A DNA stretch of 64,000 nt from Flavobacterium hydatis (GCF_000737695.1 NZ_JPRM01000021.1:42152-106151); one strand, 5' to 3'; positions 28,482 through 37,288 are shown, numbered from the stretch's first letter. Numbers and translations are program-made. Notes: a model not told the origin generated them from the letters alone.

Positions 28482-29210
28482 ATGTCGCCATTTATTGCAG
28501 AAATCATAGGAACAATGCTTGTTATCTTACTAGGTAATGGTGTTGTCGCAAACGTAGTTCTTAAAGGAACAAAAGGAAATAACTCGGGATGGATTGTAAT
28601 CACTACAGGTTGGGCATTTGCCGTTTTTGTGGGTGTAACCGTTGCAGGACCAATTAGTGGCGCACACTTAAACCCCGCTGTAACAATAGGACTTGCTCTT
28701 ATTGGTAAATTTGCCTGGAGCCAGGTATCTTATTATATTATTGCTCAAATAATCGGAGCTATGTTAGGAGCATTCTTAGTTTGGCTATTTCATAAAGATC
28801 ATTTTGCCATTACCGAGGATGAAGGAGGAAAACTTGCTTGTTTTAGTACAATACCAGCAATCAGAAATACCTTTTCTAATTTAATTAGTGAGATTATCGG
28901 AGCATTCGTTCTTATTTTCGTAATCTTCTATATCGCAGGCCCAGAACTTAGCATCAGCACTGCTTCAGACGCTAAAATCGGACTTGGATCTATTGGTGCT
29001 CTACCCGTTGCTATTTTAGTATGGGCAATTGGACTGTCTTTAGGCGGCACTACAGGTTACGCTATTAATCCTGCCAGAGATTTAGGACCACGTATTATGC
29101 ACTCTCTTCTTCTTAAAGGAAGCAGCGACTGGAGCTATGCCTGGATCCCAATTATTGGGCCAATTATAGGAGCTTGCTTAGCCGCACTCTTATATACAGC
29201 AATGCTTTAG
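28482..29210 (+). CDS. glpF: Glycerol uptake facilitator (aquaglyceroporin)
   Basis: 242 residues, six membrane helices, two NPA half-helices: HLNPAVTIG (NPA at 64-66) and INPARDLGPR near the C-terminus. The Asp following the second NPAR is typical of glycerol facilitators rather than water-only aquaporins. Inner-membrane channel delivering glycerol to GlpK. Third gene of the operon. Confidence 0.95.
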   Translation: MSPFIAEIIGTMLVILLGNGVVANVVLKGTKGNNSGWIVITTGWAFAVFVGVTVAGPISGAHLNPAVTIGLALIGKFAWSQVSYYIIAQIIGAMLGAFLVWLFHKDHFAITEDEGGKLACFSTIPAIRNTFSNLISEIIGAFVLIFVIFYIAGPELSISTASDAKIGLGSIGALPVAILVWAIGLSLGGTTGYAINPARDLGPRIMHSLLLKGSSDWSYAWIPIIGPIIGACLAALLYTAML

Positions 29211-29234
29211 TATGGCTTTATAAATCAAAAAATC

Positions 29235-30026
29235 ATGAAAAAAATATTATTTTTCTCTATAATCTCGATTATAGGGCTAGCTGGATACGCTCAAAAAAGA
29301 ACAGCTCAAGACAGCATTTCTGCTCCAGTAGAAAGCACTGAACCATCTCGCTTAGACTTTAATGTAGGACTAGAAACCAGCCATCTATGGAGAGGACTCG
29401 TTATTAATGATGGTATGACCGCAACCGGAAATATTCACTATGCATTAAATGAAGGACGAAATTATACAGTTGGAATTTGGGGAGGTGCAGGATTTGACGG
29501 AACCTATCGCGAGATAAATTATTACATTCAATATCAAAAAAATAATCTATCAATCGGACTATGGGATTTATTTAATACTACAGGAATCGAAAACCCTGAA
29601 GTTTTTAATTACAATAAACTAACCACTACTCACCTTATTGATTTAAGAACTTCGTATCGCTTTCCTGAATCATTCCCTATACGAATAGAAGCTGACGTTT
29701 TACTTTATAGTGGTTTAAACGATAGAGAATTAGACAACAATAATAAATACAAAAGCAGATATTCAACTTACGTCGAATTAAGCTATCCTGTTATTCGAAA
29801 TCAAAAAGTAAATCTAAATGTTTTCATGGGAGCCGCTTTTGCATTGGATGGAAAAAAATATTTATATACTACTAAAACAGAAAGTAGTTTTGATGTTGTA
29901 AACACAGGTATAAAAGCCACTAAAGATATTTCGGTATTCAACTATAAATTACCTGTTTCGGCAACAGCAATGTGGAATCCCGCTAATAAAATTGCAAGAG
30001 TACAATTAGACGTCAATTTGTTCTAA
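29235..30026 (+). CDS. Putative outer-membrane beta-barrel protein of the glycerol operon
   Basis: 263 residues with a signal peptide (MKKILFFSIISIIGLAGYAQ). The mature part alternates amphipathic strands with Tyr/Trp girdles (DFNVGLETSHLWRGLV, NYTVGIWGGAGFD, SIGLWDLFN) and ends in Phe (VQLDVNLF), as expected of an outer-membrane barrel. It resembles TorF-type putative porins in its opening strand. It starts 25 nt after glpF and the operon terminator follows it, so it may be a glycerol-entry porin; that function is inferred from context only. Confidence 0.75.
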   Translation: MKKILFFSIISIIGLAGYAQKRTAQDSISAPVESTEPSRLDFNVGLETSHLWRGLVINDGMTATGNIHYALNEGRNYTVGIWGGAGFDGTYREINYYIQYQKNNLSIGLWDLFNTTGIENPEVFNYNKLTTTHLIDLRTSYRFPESFPIRIEADVLLYSGLNDRELDNNNKYKSRYSTYVELSYPVIRNQKVNLNVFMGAAFALDGKKYLYTTKTESSFDVVNTGIKATKDISVFNYKLPVSATAMWNPANKIARVQLDVNLF

Positions 30027-30054
30027 TCTTTGCATAGATTTTAATTTGTTAATC

Positions 30055-30089
30055 AAAGCTCTCTTTATCCTCAAAAGAGAGCTTTTTTT
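30055..30089 (+). terminator. Terminator of the glp operon
   Basis: AAAGCTCTCTT / AAGAGAGCTTT stem with about a 9-nt loop and a 7-nt T-run. Confidence 0.9.
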
Positions 30090-30164
30090 GTTCAGACTCC
30101 CTCCTTTTGACATTTTCTTCTTTCTTTTTAAACAAAAAATAGACTCCTAAAATACATTTAATCA

Positions 30165-30184
30165 GCTAATTATGTTAAATTAGC
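30165..30184. promoter_or_regulatory. Inverted repeat upstream of the beta-propeller lipoprotein
   Basis: GCTAATT-N6-AATTAGC, 32 nt before the start codon, overlapping a near-match to the -7 box (TAAATTAG). Could be an operator. Confidence 0.35.
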
Positions 30185-30215
30185 AGTACAATAATCAATA
30201 ACCAAACTGAAAAAT

Positions 30216-31442
30216 ATGAAAACTAGACTTAAACCATCTATTTTATCTATTCTCATTTTGATTTTACTTACTTCCTGTCAAAATGATAATGATAATCGAG
30301 ACCATTCTCATGATTCCTTATTTTTTATTGATTACAGAAACCTAGAAGGAGGCGCAGACGGAATAGCCGTAATAGAACTCGATCCGGAATCGGCCGATTT
30401 TGGATCAATTAGCAACAAATTAGAATTAGGTATTGGAGTTTTACCACACCATATTTATTATAACTATGATACCAAAAAACTTTACACAACAGCTTTAGGA
30501 GGAAGTTATCTTTACCAAATAAAAACCGACAAAGATCACAATGGATCCCCTATATTAGTTAGTGCAAAAGCTATTAACACAGGTGAAAATACCGTAGGTG
30601 AAAATATATTTTTTACTAGTGACGGAAGGTATTTCATGACGTTCATGGGAGGTAGCGGAGGCTCAAAAGATGGAAGCATTGGCGTTTTTAACGCTAAGGA
30701 CAACCAACTCATCAAAACCATTAAAGCCCCAATTGAAACTAATCCAAATAAGTTTATAATGTATCCGCATGGGATTTCTATTAATGAAAAAAAAGGACTA
30801 ATGATGGTAACCTCTACAATTCATCCAGATTTAACAACTGGATTCGGTAACACTTGCACATTATTAGACATGAATACATACGAATTAAAAGAAACCTATC
30901 AAGTTGCAGACTCATCAACTGATTTATCTAGTCCTGTAGAAGTTTTATTATTACGAGGAGAGTTTCCGCAATATGCCTTTGCCACAACAATGTTAGGAGG
31001 TGATATCTGGATTGCTCCATACAATGAATCTACTGGCAAATACAATGCTTTTACTAGGATTTTTAAAGGATCTTCACAAGGATTAGGCTGGGCACTTGAA
31101 ATGTACATCGATACGAATGGTAAACTATATGTAAGTTTTGCAGAACCTGGCAAAGTATTAGTCTTTGATTTAACTAATCTACCTAAAATTAAACTTTTAA
31201 AAACATTGAACGCAGATAAAGGAGCACATCACATGGCATTCTTCAAAACCAAATCAGGAAAAGAGGTTGTTGCTATACAAAATAACCTACTGAACCTTCC
31301 TAACTTGAATTCTGGAACAATCAGCGTAGTCAATATTCATACAGGTGAAACTTTAGGCACAGTCGATTTACGCACTCGTTATGGAATACTTCCTGAATCG
31401 ATTGAAGGAACAAACGGCCCAGGAAGTTATATGCACCACTAA
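30216..31442 (+). CDS. Lipoprotein with YncE/SBP56-like beta-propeller
   Basis: 408 residues. Lipoprotein signal MKTRLKPSILSILILILLTSC (Cys21), then an Asp/His-rich linker. Propeller-type repeats follow (PHHIYYNYDTKKLYTTALGG, GSIGVFNAKDNQLIKTI, GKLYVSFAEPGKVLVFDL, GTISVVNIHTGETLGTVDL). Conserved-looking HH and YPHGIS patches and the MLGGDIWIAPY segment recall selenium-binding protein/methanethiol oxidase-like propellers, but similarity is too weak to assign that activity. Anchored in the periplasm. Monocistronic; expression and substrate unknown. Confidence 0.7.
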   Translation: MKTRLKPSILSILILILLTSCQNDNDNRDHSHDSLFFIDYRNLEGGADGIAVIELDPESADFGSISNKLELGIGVLPHHIYYNYDTKKLYTTALGGSYLYQIKTDKDHNGSPILVSAKAINTGENTVGENIFFTSDGRYFMTFMGGSGGSKDGSIGVFNAKDNQLIKTIKAPIETNPNKFIMYPHGISINEKKGLMMVTSTIHPDLTTGFGNTCTLLDMNTYELKETYQVADSSTDLSSPVEVLLLRGEFPQYAFATTMLGGDIWIAPYNESTGKYNAFTRIFKGSSQGLGWALEMYIDTNGKLYVSFAEPGKVLVFDLTNLPKIKLLKTLNADKGAHHMAFFKTKSGKEVVAIQNNLLNLPNLNSGTISVVNIHTGETLGTVDLRTRYGILPESIEGTNGPGSYMHH

Positions 31443-31473
31443 ACTATCCCAAAATACTCTTACATCTTAGACA

Positions 31474-31515
31474 AATTGCCCCTTTATCAAATTGCAATTT
31501 AAAAAAGGGGCAATT
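31474..31515 (+). terminator. Possible terminator after the propeller lipoprotein
   Basis: AATTGCCCCTTT / AAAGGGGCAATT flank a loop that itself contains the palindrome AAATTGCAATTT. The T-run is weak. The rest of the 379-bp gap 31443-31821 shows only the miaB promoter. Confidence 0.55.
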
Positions 31516-31755
31516 ATTTCATATTTAGCCATTGACAAAAATTAGACAATCTGAATTTTATAAGTTAATCAAATTAAAGACTGGCTCTATCAATAAAACC
31601 TTTCCTCATTCTCTTTTTTAAGAAAACAAGATCTGAAATAATGATCAAATAACATCCAAACTACCCCGAAGAAACCTATGACTTTGTTTTACAAGCACAC
31701 TTGTTCTAGAGAAAAAACAATGGTTTAAAATAGTGTTAATTCTTAGTCTGACATC

Positions 31756-31787
31756 TTGTCATAATCATACAAATAATTGTATCTTTG
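31756..31787 (+). promoter_or_regulatory. miaB: miaB promoter (TTG-N21-TATCTTTG)
   Basis: TTG at 31756-31758 and TATCTTTG at 31780-31787; predicted leader about 28 nt. Confidence 0.75.
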
Positions 31788-31821
31788 CAATCTTATTAAA
31801 ATACACTTTTGAAAGTGACTT

Positions 31822-33267
31822 ATGGAAAAGATTATTGAAGAAAGCAAACAAGGAGAAAGTCTTGTTTTAGAACATAAACCTGAGAATACAAAAAAACTCT
31901 TTATAGAAAGTTACGGTTGCGCAATGAACTTTTCGGATAGCGAAATCGTTGCTTCAATTTTATCGTCAAATGGTTTTAACACAACTCAAAAGCTTGAAGA
32001 AGCTGATTTGGTATTGGTTAACACATGTTCCATTCGTGATAAAGCAGAACAAACCATACGTAAACGTTTAGAAAAATACAATGCTGTAAAGCGTATTAAT
32101 CCTAAAATGAAAGTTGGTGTTTTGGGTTGTATGGCCGAACGTTTGAAAAGTCAGTTTCTAGAAGAAGAAAAAATCGTAGACCTTGTTGTTGGTCCCGATG
32201 CCTATAAAGATTTACCTAATTTATTAAGTGAAGTTGAAGAAGGCCGTGATGCTATAAACGTAATCTTATCTAAAGATGAAACCTATGGTGATATCTCGCC
32301 GGTACGATTGATGAGCAACGGAATCACTGCTTTAGTTTCCATAACTCGTGGTTGCGATAATATGTGTACATTTTGTGTAGTTCCTTTTACTCGTGGGCGT
32401 GAGCGTAGTCGTGAACCTCAAAGTATCATGAACGAGATTCAGGATTTATGGGACAAAGGCTTTAAAGAAATCACTCTTTTAGGTCAGAACGTAGATAGTT
32501 ATTTATGGTATGGTGGCGGATTAAAGAAAGATTTCGATAATGCTACAGATATGCAAAAAGCTACCGCTGTAAACTTTGACCAATTACTAGAAATGGTAGC
32601 GGTTACTTTTCCTAAAATGCGTATTCGTTTTTCGACTTCAAATCCACAAGATATGCACGAAAGTGTTTTACACATTATTGCAAAATATCCTAATATTTGT
32701 AAACACATACATTTACCGGTTCAGTCAGGAAGTAACAGAATTCTAAAAGAAATGAACCGTTTACATACACGTGAGGAATACATGACTTTGATTGATAAAA
32801 TCAAAACTATAATTCCGAACAGTTCCATCTCCCAAGATATGATTGCGGGTTTCCCTACAGAAACCGAGCAGGATCACCAAGACACAATGAGCCTAATGGA
32901 ATACGTAAAATATAACTTTGGTTATATGTATTCGTACTCAGAGCGTCCTGGAACTTTGGCTGGAAGAAAAATGGAAGATGATGTTACCGAAGAAACCAAA
33001 GCAAGAAGATTACAAGAAATTGTCGATTTACAACAAAAACACGCTTGGTTTCGCTCTGAAGAATTTATCGGTCAAACTGTAGAAGTTCTGGTTGAAAAAG
33101 TTTCAAAAAAATCAACTGAAGAATTCTCAGGAAGAAATTCACAAAGTATTACAGTGGTTTTCCCAAAAGAAAATTATAAAATAGGTGATTTTGTAAATGT
33201 AAAAATTACAAGTTGTACTAGTGGAACATTAAAAGGTGAAGCTGTTGGATTAAGTGACATGAATTAG
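31822..33267 (+). CDS. miaB: tRNA-2-methylthio-N6-dimethylallyladenosine synthase MiaB
   Basis: 481 residues. N-terminal methylthiotransferase domain with three cluster Cys: C33 (YGCAMN), C69 (VNTCSIR), C103 (LGCMAE). Radical-SAM domain with CxxxCxxC at C178, C182, C185 (RGCDNMCTFC). C-terminal TRAM domain about 410-478. Adds a methylthio group to i6A37 of tRNAs reading UNN codons. Own promoter. The usual downstream partner, the sigma-54-type activator gene, is displaced by a 0.5-kb repeat-flanked cassette. Confidence 0.96.
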   Translation: MEKIIEESKQGESLVLEHKPENTKKLFIESYGCAMNFSDSEIVASILSSNGFNTTQKLEEADLVLVNTCSIRDKAEQTIRKRLEKYNAVKRINPKMKVGVLGCMAERLKSQFLEEEKIVDLVVGPDAYKDLPNLLSEVEEGRDAINVILSKDETYGDISPVRLMSNGITALVSITRGCDNMCTFCVVPFTRGRERSREPQSIMNEIQDLWDKGFKEITLLGQNVDSYLWYGGGLKKDFDNATDMQKATAVNFDQLLEMVAVTFPKMRIRFSTSNPQDMHESVLHIIAKYPNICKHIHLPVQSGSNRILKEMNRLHTREEYMTLIDKIKTIIPNSSISQDMIAGFPTETEQDHQDTMSLMEYVKYNFGYMYSYSERPGTLAGRKMEDDVTEETKARRLQEIVDLQQKHAWFRSEEFIGQTVEVLVEKVSKKSTEEFSGRNSQSITVVFPKENYKIGDFVNVKITSCTSGTLKGEAVGLSDMN

Positions 33268-33276
33268 TCTTTTTTG

Positions 33277-33307
33277 TTGCCACGAATTACACTAATTTAC
33301 ACTAATT
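33277..33307. repeat. Left inverted repeat of the GxxExxY cassette
   Basis: Begins 10 nt after the miaB stop. TTGCCACGAATT followed by two ACACTAATT-type units. Its reverse complement recurs at 33800-33829, with the first 12 bp identical and the following ACACTAATT units diverged to TCACAAATT. Confidence 0.85.
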
Positions 33308-33415
33308 TTTTTTTTAATCTTTATTAAATTGAATTAAGAAATTAACTTTTAGAGCGCCAAAAAAACGTGTTAATTTTCCTTCATTTAATTATGTAGATTT
33401 ACATCAAAAAAATTG

Positions 33416-33787
33416 ATGGAATTATATAAAAAAGAAGAATATTATAAAATTGTAGGAATCTGTATGGAAGTTCACAGAATCCTTGGCGGAGGGCTTCTTG
33501 AAATTGTTTATAAAGATGCATTAGAATATGAATTCAGGAAACATAATATTCCATTTGAACGCGAAAAAGCATATCACATTCAATACAAAGACATTATTTT
33601 AGCACATAAATTCTATGCAGATTTTGTAGTTTATGATGAAATTATTTTAGAAGTAAAAGCATCAAAAGAAATTATTGACGAGTATACAGCTCAAACAATT
33701 AATTACTTAAGACTAGCAGATAGCAATCTAGGAATTATTGTTAACTTTAATAAAAAGTCATTACAACATAAAAGAATTATTCATTGA
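33416..33787 (+). CDS. GxxExxY protein (PD-(D/E)XK-like)
   Basis: 123 residues from the ATG at 33416 (a TTG directly before it is also in frame). It carries the eponymous motif GLLEIVY (G26..E29..Y32) and a PD-(D/E)XK-like core, FYADFVVYDEIILEVKA (Asp, then E-V-K). Family members are small, widespread in Bacteroidota and have no demonstrated function; the core suggests a nuclease fold, though activity is unproven. The gene lies between inverted repeats, between miaB and the sigma-54 activator, on the same strand, and looks like cargo of a small inserted element. Confidence 0.9.
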   Translation: MELYKKEEYYKIVGICMEVHRILGGGLLEIVYKDALEYEFRKHNIPFEREKAYHIQYKDIILAHKFYADFVVYDEIILEVKASKEIIDEYTAQTINYLRLADSNLGIIVNFNKKSLQHKRIIH

Positions 33788-33799
33788 CCCGCTTTCAAA

Positions 33800-33829
33800 A
33801 ATTTGTGAAATTTGTGAAATTCGTGGCAA
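33800..33829. repeat. Right inverted repeat of the GxxExxY cassette
   Basis: Two AATTTGTGA units then AATTCGTGGCAA, the reverse complement of the left repeat's TTGCCACGAATT. It ends 16 nt before the sigma-54 activator start. Confidence 0.85.
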
Positions 33830-33845
33830 AAGATAAAAAATATAA

Positions 33846-35102
33846 ATGGAGACAGTTCAAGCTATAAAACAACGTTTTGAAATTATTGGAAATGATCCTA
33901 AGCTTAATCGCGCCATCGAAAAAGCAATTCAGGTAGCGCCAACCGATATTTCGGTAATGGTAACTGGAGAAAGTGGTGTTGGTAAAGAAAGCATCCCAAA
34001 AATCATACATTCCCTTTCGCATAGAAAACACGGAAAATACATTGCTGTAAACTGTGGTGCAATTCCTGAAGGAACTATAGACAGTGAATTATTTGGTCAC
34101 GAAAAAGGAGCTTTTACAGGTGCTACAAGTACACGTGAAGGTTATTTTGAAGTTGCCGATGGAGGAACTATTTTCTTGGATGAAGTTGGAGAACTACCCC
34201 TTACCACACAAGTAAGACTACTTCGTGTGCTAGAAAATGGTGAATTTATAAAAGTAGGTTCATCACAAGTACAGAAAACAAATGTGAGAATTGTAGCTGC
34301 AACCAATGTGAATTTATTTAATGCAATCGAAAAAGGTAAATTTCGTGAAGACTTATACTATCGTTTAAGCACCGTAGAAATCACTTTACCTCCTTTGCGT
34401 GAGAGAAAAGACGATATTCATTTATTGTTTAGAAAATTCGTATCCGATTTTGCACATAAATACAAAATGCCTCCATTAAAACTAGATGATGATGCAGTAC
34501 AACTATTGCAAAAATTTAGATGGAATGGTAACATTCGTCAATTACGAAATGTAGCCGAACAAATATCTGTTCTGGAAACCAATCGCGATATAACTCTTGC
34601 AACATTACAATCTTATTTACCAGCCGAAGGTCCGAATTTACCTTCTGTAATTAACGATAAGAAAAATGATAGTGACTTTAATACAGAGAGAGAAATTTTA
34701 TACAAAGTCCTTTTTGATATGAAAAGTGATTTGCATGATTTAAAGAAACTTACTCTGGAATTAATGCAAAACGGTAGTGCAAATGTACAGGAAGCCAATA
34801 AAAACTTGATCAAGAAAATATACGGTTCGCAAGAAAATGATAGTGAAATTGATTTTGAAGAAGAACCAAGAACAGCTGTTATGACAACTCCTAGTCGTGA
34901 GGAACAATATCAGTCAAACGATGATAATTATCTATTTGCAGAAACAATCGAGGAAGAAGAGGTTTTACGATTAGAGCAAAAAGAAATCGAAATGATTAAA
35001 AAATCATTAGAAAAAAATAAAGGAAAACGAAAAGCAGCTGCAGACGAATTAGGAATTTCTGAGCGAACTTTATATCGAAAAATAAAACAATTTGATTTGT
35101 AA
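33846..35102 (+). CDS. Sigma-54-dependent transcriptional activator without receiver domain
   Basis: 418 residues. The AAA+ domain starts almost at the N-terminus: Walker A GESGVGKE (41-48), the sigma-54-contact loop GAFTGA (88-93), Walker B GGTIFLDEVGEL, the sensor segment RIVAATN and the arginine finger region REDLYYRLS. An acidic linker (about 265-375) follows, then a C-terminal Fis-type HTH (KRKAAADELGISERTLYRKI). No response-regulator or GAF sensor is present, so control must be by abundance or partner proteins. Next genes are lptE, a TPR gene and secG. Confidence 0.92.
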   Translation: METVQAIKQRFEIIGNDPKLNRAIEKAIQVAPTDISVMVTGESGVGKESIPKIIHSLSHRKHGKYIAVNCGAIPEGTIDSELFGHEKGAFTGATSTREGYFEVADGGTIFLDEVGELPLTTQVRLLRVLENGEFIKVGSSQVQKTNVRIVAATNVNLFNAIEKGKFREDLYYRLSTVEITLPPLRERKDDIHLLFRKFVSDFAHKYKMPPLKLDDDAVQLLQKFRWNGNIRQLRNVAEQISVLETNRDITLATLQSYLPAEGPNLPSVINDKKNDSDFNTEREILYKVLFDMKSDLHDLKKLTLELMQNGSANVQEANKNLIKKIYGSQENDSEIDFEEEPRTAVMTTPSREEQYQSNDDNYLFAETIEEEEVLRLEQKEIEMIKKSLEKNKGKRKAAADELGISERTLYRKIKQFDL

Positions 35103-35138
35103 TAAAGTAAATGCAGTAAAATTGATAACTAAAATAAA

Positions 35139-35146
35139 TACCTTTG
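35139..35146 (+). promoter_or_regulatory. lptE: -7 box TACCTTTG before lptE
   Basis: Exact TAnnTTTG match 18 nt before the preferred lptE ATG. Its TTG is the in-frame false start. The nearest TTG upstream is only 14 nt away, so the -33 box is doubtful. Confidence 0.45.
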
Positions 35147-35164
35147 GTTCTTTTAAAAAATAAA

Positions 35165-35668
35165 ATGAAAAACATACAATATCTAATTATAATTGCAATT
35201 CTTTTCACCTTTAGTAGTTGTTCCGTTTACAACTTTACAGGAACAGGAAAAATTGATGCAAAAACATTTCAAGTTAATTACTTCCAGAATAATGCCGATT
35301 TAATTCAGCCAGGAATAGACCGTACTTTTACTTTACAATTACAGGATCTTATCCAAAATCAAACCAATCTGAATTTAGTAAGTTCTGGTGGAGATTTAGT
35401 TTATGAAGGAGAAATCACCGATTATCGAATTAGCCCAATGACTGCAACAGCAGATCAACAAGCATCTCAAAACAGATTAAAAATTCGTGTAAACGTGCGA
35501 TTCACTAACAGAAAGAAAGAAGCAGATGATTTTGAGAAATCATTTGAGTTCTATTATGATTACCCTGCACAAACTCAACTTGTAGGATCTGCACTAGACA
35601 CAGCCCTTAAAGAAATTTTTGATCGTATTACCCAAGACATATTTAATGAGTCGTTGGCAAAATGGTAA
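35165..35668 (+). CDS. lptE: LPS-assembly lipoprotein LptE
   Basis: 167 residues from ATG 35165 (MKNIQYLIIIAILFTFSSC), a lipoprotein signal with lipobox Cys. An in-frame TTG at 35144 is part of a -7 promoter box and would spoil the signal peptide. The mature part fits Bacteroidota LptE: YNFTGTGKIDAKTFQV, a QNQTNLNLV strand, DLVYEGEITDYRI, RLKIRVNVRF and a C-terminal helix LKEIFDRITQDIFN. LptE plugs the LptD barrel that inserts lipopolysaccharide into the outer membrane. Followed by a TPR gene and secG. Confidence 0.88.
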   Translation: MKNIQYLIIIAILFTFSSCSVYNFTGTGKIDAKTFQVNYFQNNADLIQPGIDRTFTLQLQDLIQNQTNLNLVSSGGDLVYEGEITDYRISPMTATADQQASQNRLKIRVNVRFTNRKKEADDFEKSFEFYYDYPAQTQLVGSALDTALKEIFDRITQDIFNESLAKW

Positions 35669-35769
35669 AAGGTTGATTCGTTTAATTGGCTAATCGTTAA
35701 TTCGGTTCAAAAATAAAAACGAGTATACAAATAAACAATTTAACGAATAAACAGTTAAACAAAAAAACA

Positions 35770-36801
35770 ATGAATGTTAACGATTATACATACCTAATAA
35801 ACAGACCCGATGCTATTACAGAAAAGCAAACGGAAGCATTAGGCAATGTCTTGAATGAATTCCCATATTTTCAGAGTGCAAGAGCATTACGATTAAAAGG
35901 GCTTTACAGTCAAAACAGCTTTAAGTATAATTATGCCTTAAAAGTTACCGCTGCACATACAACAGATAGAGCTATTTTATTTGATTTTATAACATCCGAA
36001 ACTTTTTCGATCATTCAAAAAGAGTATTACGACAAAAAAGCTTCGGCTCTTTTGGACATAGATGTTGTTGACAGCGAACATCTTTTACCTGAAGTTGTTG
36101 CTCTGGAAGATTTTATAGAAAAAATAGAACCTAAATTAATAGATCCTATTGAGCGCTCTATTCTTACTTCTATAAAGGAAGCTTCTATACCAAATGTTGA
36201 GGAGAATCTAATTACTTCTGAAGAAATTATAGAAACTGTAGAAGCCTTAGAAACAATAGAAAGCCCTGAAGCTATAGAAACCGCAGAAGAAAACCTAGAG
36301 ATTGGAAAACCTTTGGATTTTTCTAAAAACGAAAAACACTCGTTTCAAGAATGGCTTCAACTATCCAGAACAGAGCCTATTGAACGAAAAGAGGAAGAGA
36401 AAAAGAAAGATGAAGAGGAAAAAATCGAAGTAAAAAACGAGGAAAAGGAAGAAGAGAAACAAGAAGAGCCTGCTGAAATTGATTCTTCACTAATCGAAAT
36501 TGACGAAGAGAAAAAGAAAAAGGCTGAATTAATAGACAAATTCATTGAAACAAGTCCAAAAATTTCTCCTGTAAAATCGACTACAACAGTTGCTGCAAAC
36601 ATCCAGATTGACATTAATAAGGATGATAATACCTATTTAATGACAGAGACTTTGGCCAGAGTATATTTAGAACAAAAGAAATATACAAAAGCAATACAAG
36701 CATATGAAATATTAATTTTGAAATATCCAGAAAAAATTAGTTTCTTTGCAGACCGTATTTCGGATATTAAGACATTACAACAAAATAACAATAATAATTA
36801 A
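35770..36801 (+). CDS. TPR-like protein with long acidic/basic linker
   Basis: 343 residues, no signal peptide. The N-terminal part (1-90) is helical (TYLINRPDAITEKQTEALGN, FQSARALRLKGL). The middle is extremely Glu/Lys-rich (about 200-255), predicted as a charged helix or disordered. The C-terminus holds one tetratricopeptide unit (LARVYLEQKKYTKAIQAYEI) and ends in an Asn run. Found between lptE and secG, 3 nt before secG, so probably cell-envelope related, but no activity can be read. Confidence 0.75.
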   Translation: MNVNDYTYLINRPDAITEKQTEALGNVLNEFPYFQSARALRLKGLYSQNSFKYNYALKVTAAHTTDRAILFDFITSETFSIIQKEYYDKKASALLDIDVVDSEHLLPEVVALEDFIEKIEPKLIDPIERSILTSIKEASIPNVEENLITSEEIIETVEALETIESPEAIETAEENLEIGKPLDFSKNEKHSFQEWLQLSRTEPIERKEEEKKKDEEEKIEVKNEEKEEEKQEEPAEIDSSLIEIDEEKKKKAELIDKFIETSPKISPVKSTTTVAANIQIDINKDDNTYLMTETLARVYLEQKKYTKAIQAYEILILKYPEKISFFADRISDIKTLQQNNNNN

Positions 36802-36804
36802 ACA

Positions 36805-37146
36805 ATGAGCACATTTTCAATTTTTTTAGTTTTAATCACAATAGTATGTTTTCTATTGATCGTAGTAATCATGGTTCAAAACCCTAAAGGTGGTGGATTA
36901 TCTTCAACAATAAGTGGATCTCAAATGTTAGGTGGAGTTCAAAAAACAACTGACTTTTTAGATAAAAGTACTTGGACTTTAGCTACAATTTTAATTGCAT
37001 TAATCTTACTTTCTAGTTTAAGTTTTACTGGTTCATTAAGCGATGTAGAATCTAAAATTATTGAGAAATCTGCAACTACTGCTCCAGTCACTACGCCTGC
37101 AGCTCCAACACAAGAAGCACCTGCTGCGACAAACCCAGCAAAATAA
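36805..37146 (+). CDS. secG: Preprotein translocase subunit SecG
   Basis: 113 residues. Two membrane helices (about 3-22 and 53-72) with the conserved SecG loop VQNPKGGGLSSTISGSQMLGG between them, then a Thr/Ala/Pro-rich tail. Accessory subunit of SecYEG. Starts 3 nt after the TPR gene and ends the operon at a terminator. Confidence 0.93.
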   Translation: MSTFSIFLVLITIVCFLLIVVIMVQNPKGGGLSSTISGSQMLGGVQKTTDFLDKSTWTLATILIALILLSSLSFTGSLSDVESKIIEKSATTAPVTTPAAPTQEAPAATNPAK

Positions 37147-37167
37147 TACATTCTTTATAAAATATAG

Positions 37168-37198
37168 AAATGCCAGCCTGTCAAAGCTGGCATTTTTT
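37168..37198 (+). terminator. Terminator after secG
   Basis: AAATGCCAGC / GCTGGCATTT with an 8-nt loop and TTTTTT. Confidence 0.9.
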
Positions 37199-37226
37199 AT
37201 AAGAAATAATGTCAGTTTTTTTAAGG

Positions 37227-37241
37227 TGGCATAGTTTCTGA
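37227..37241 (+). promoter_or_regulatory. Possible sigma-54-like promoter of groES
   Basis: TGGCATAGTTTCTGA compares with TGGCAC-N5-TTGC: the -24 element is nearly perfect, the -12 element keeps T and G but has A for the final C. It lies 48 nt before groES. No CIRCE (HrcA) inverted repeat is present. Suggestive only. Confidence 0.4.
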
Positions 37242-37288
37242 AAGTTTATAAGCAAACAAAATTATAAACATAACATAATTATAAAATC

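Noticed and set aside
36357..36614. Ser/Phe-rich minus-strand frame inside the TPR gene
   Set aside because: Antisense shadow of the Glu/Lys-rich linker (GAA/AAG codons read backwards give Phe/Ser).
37201..37288. CIRCE (HrcA) operator before groES
   Set aside because: No TTAGCACTC-N9-GAGTGCTAA-like inverted repeat in the 90-nt region.
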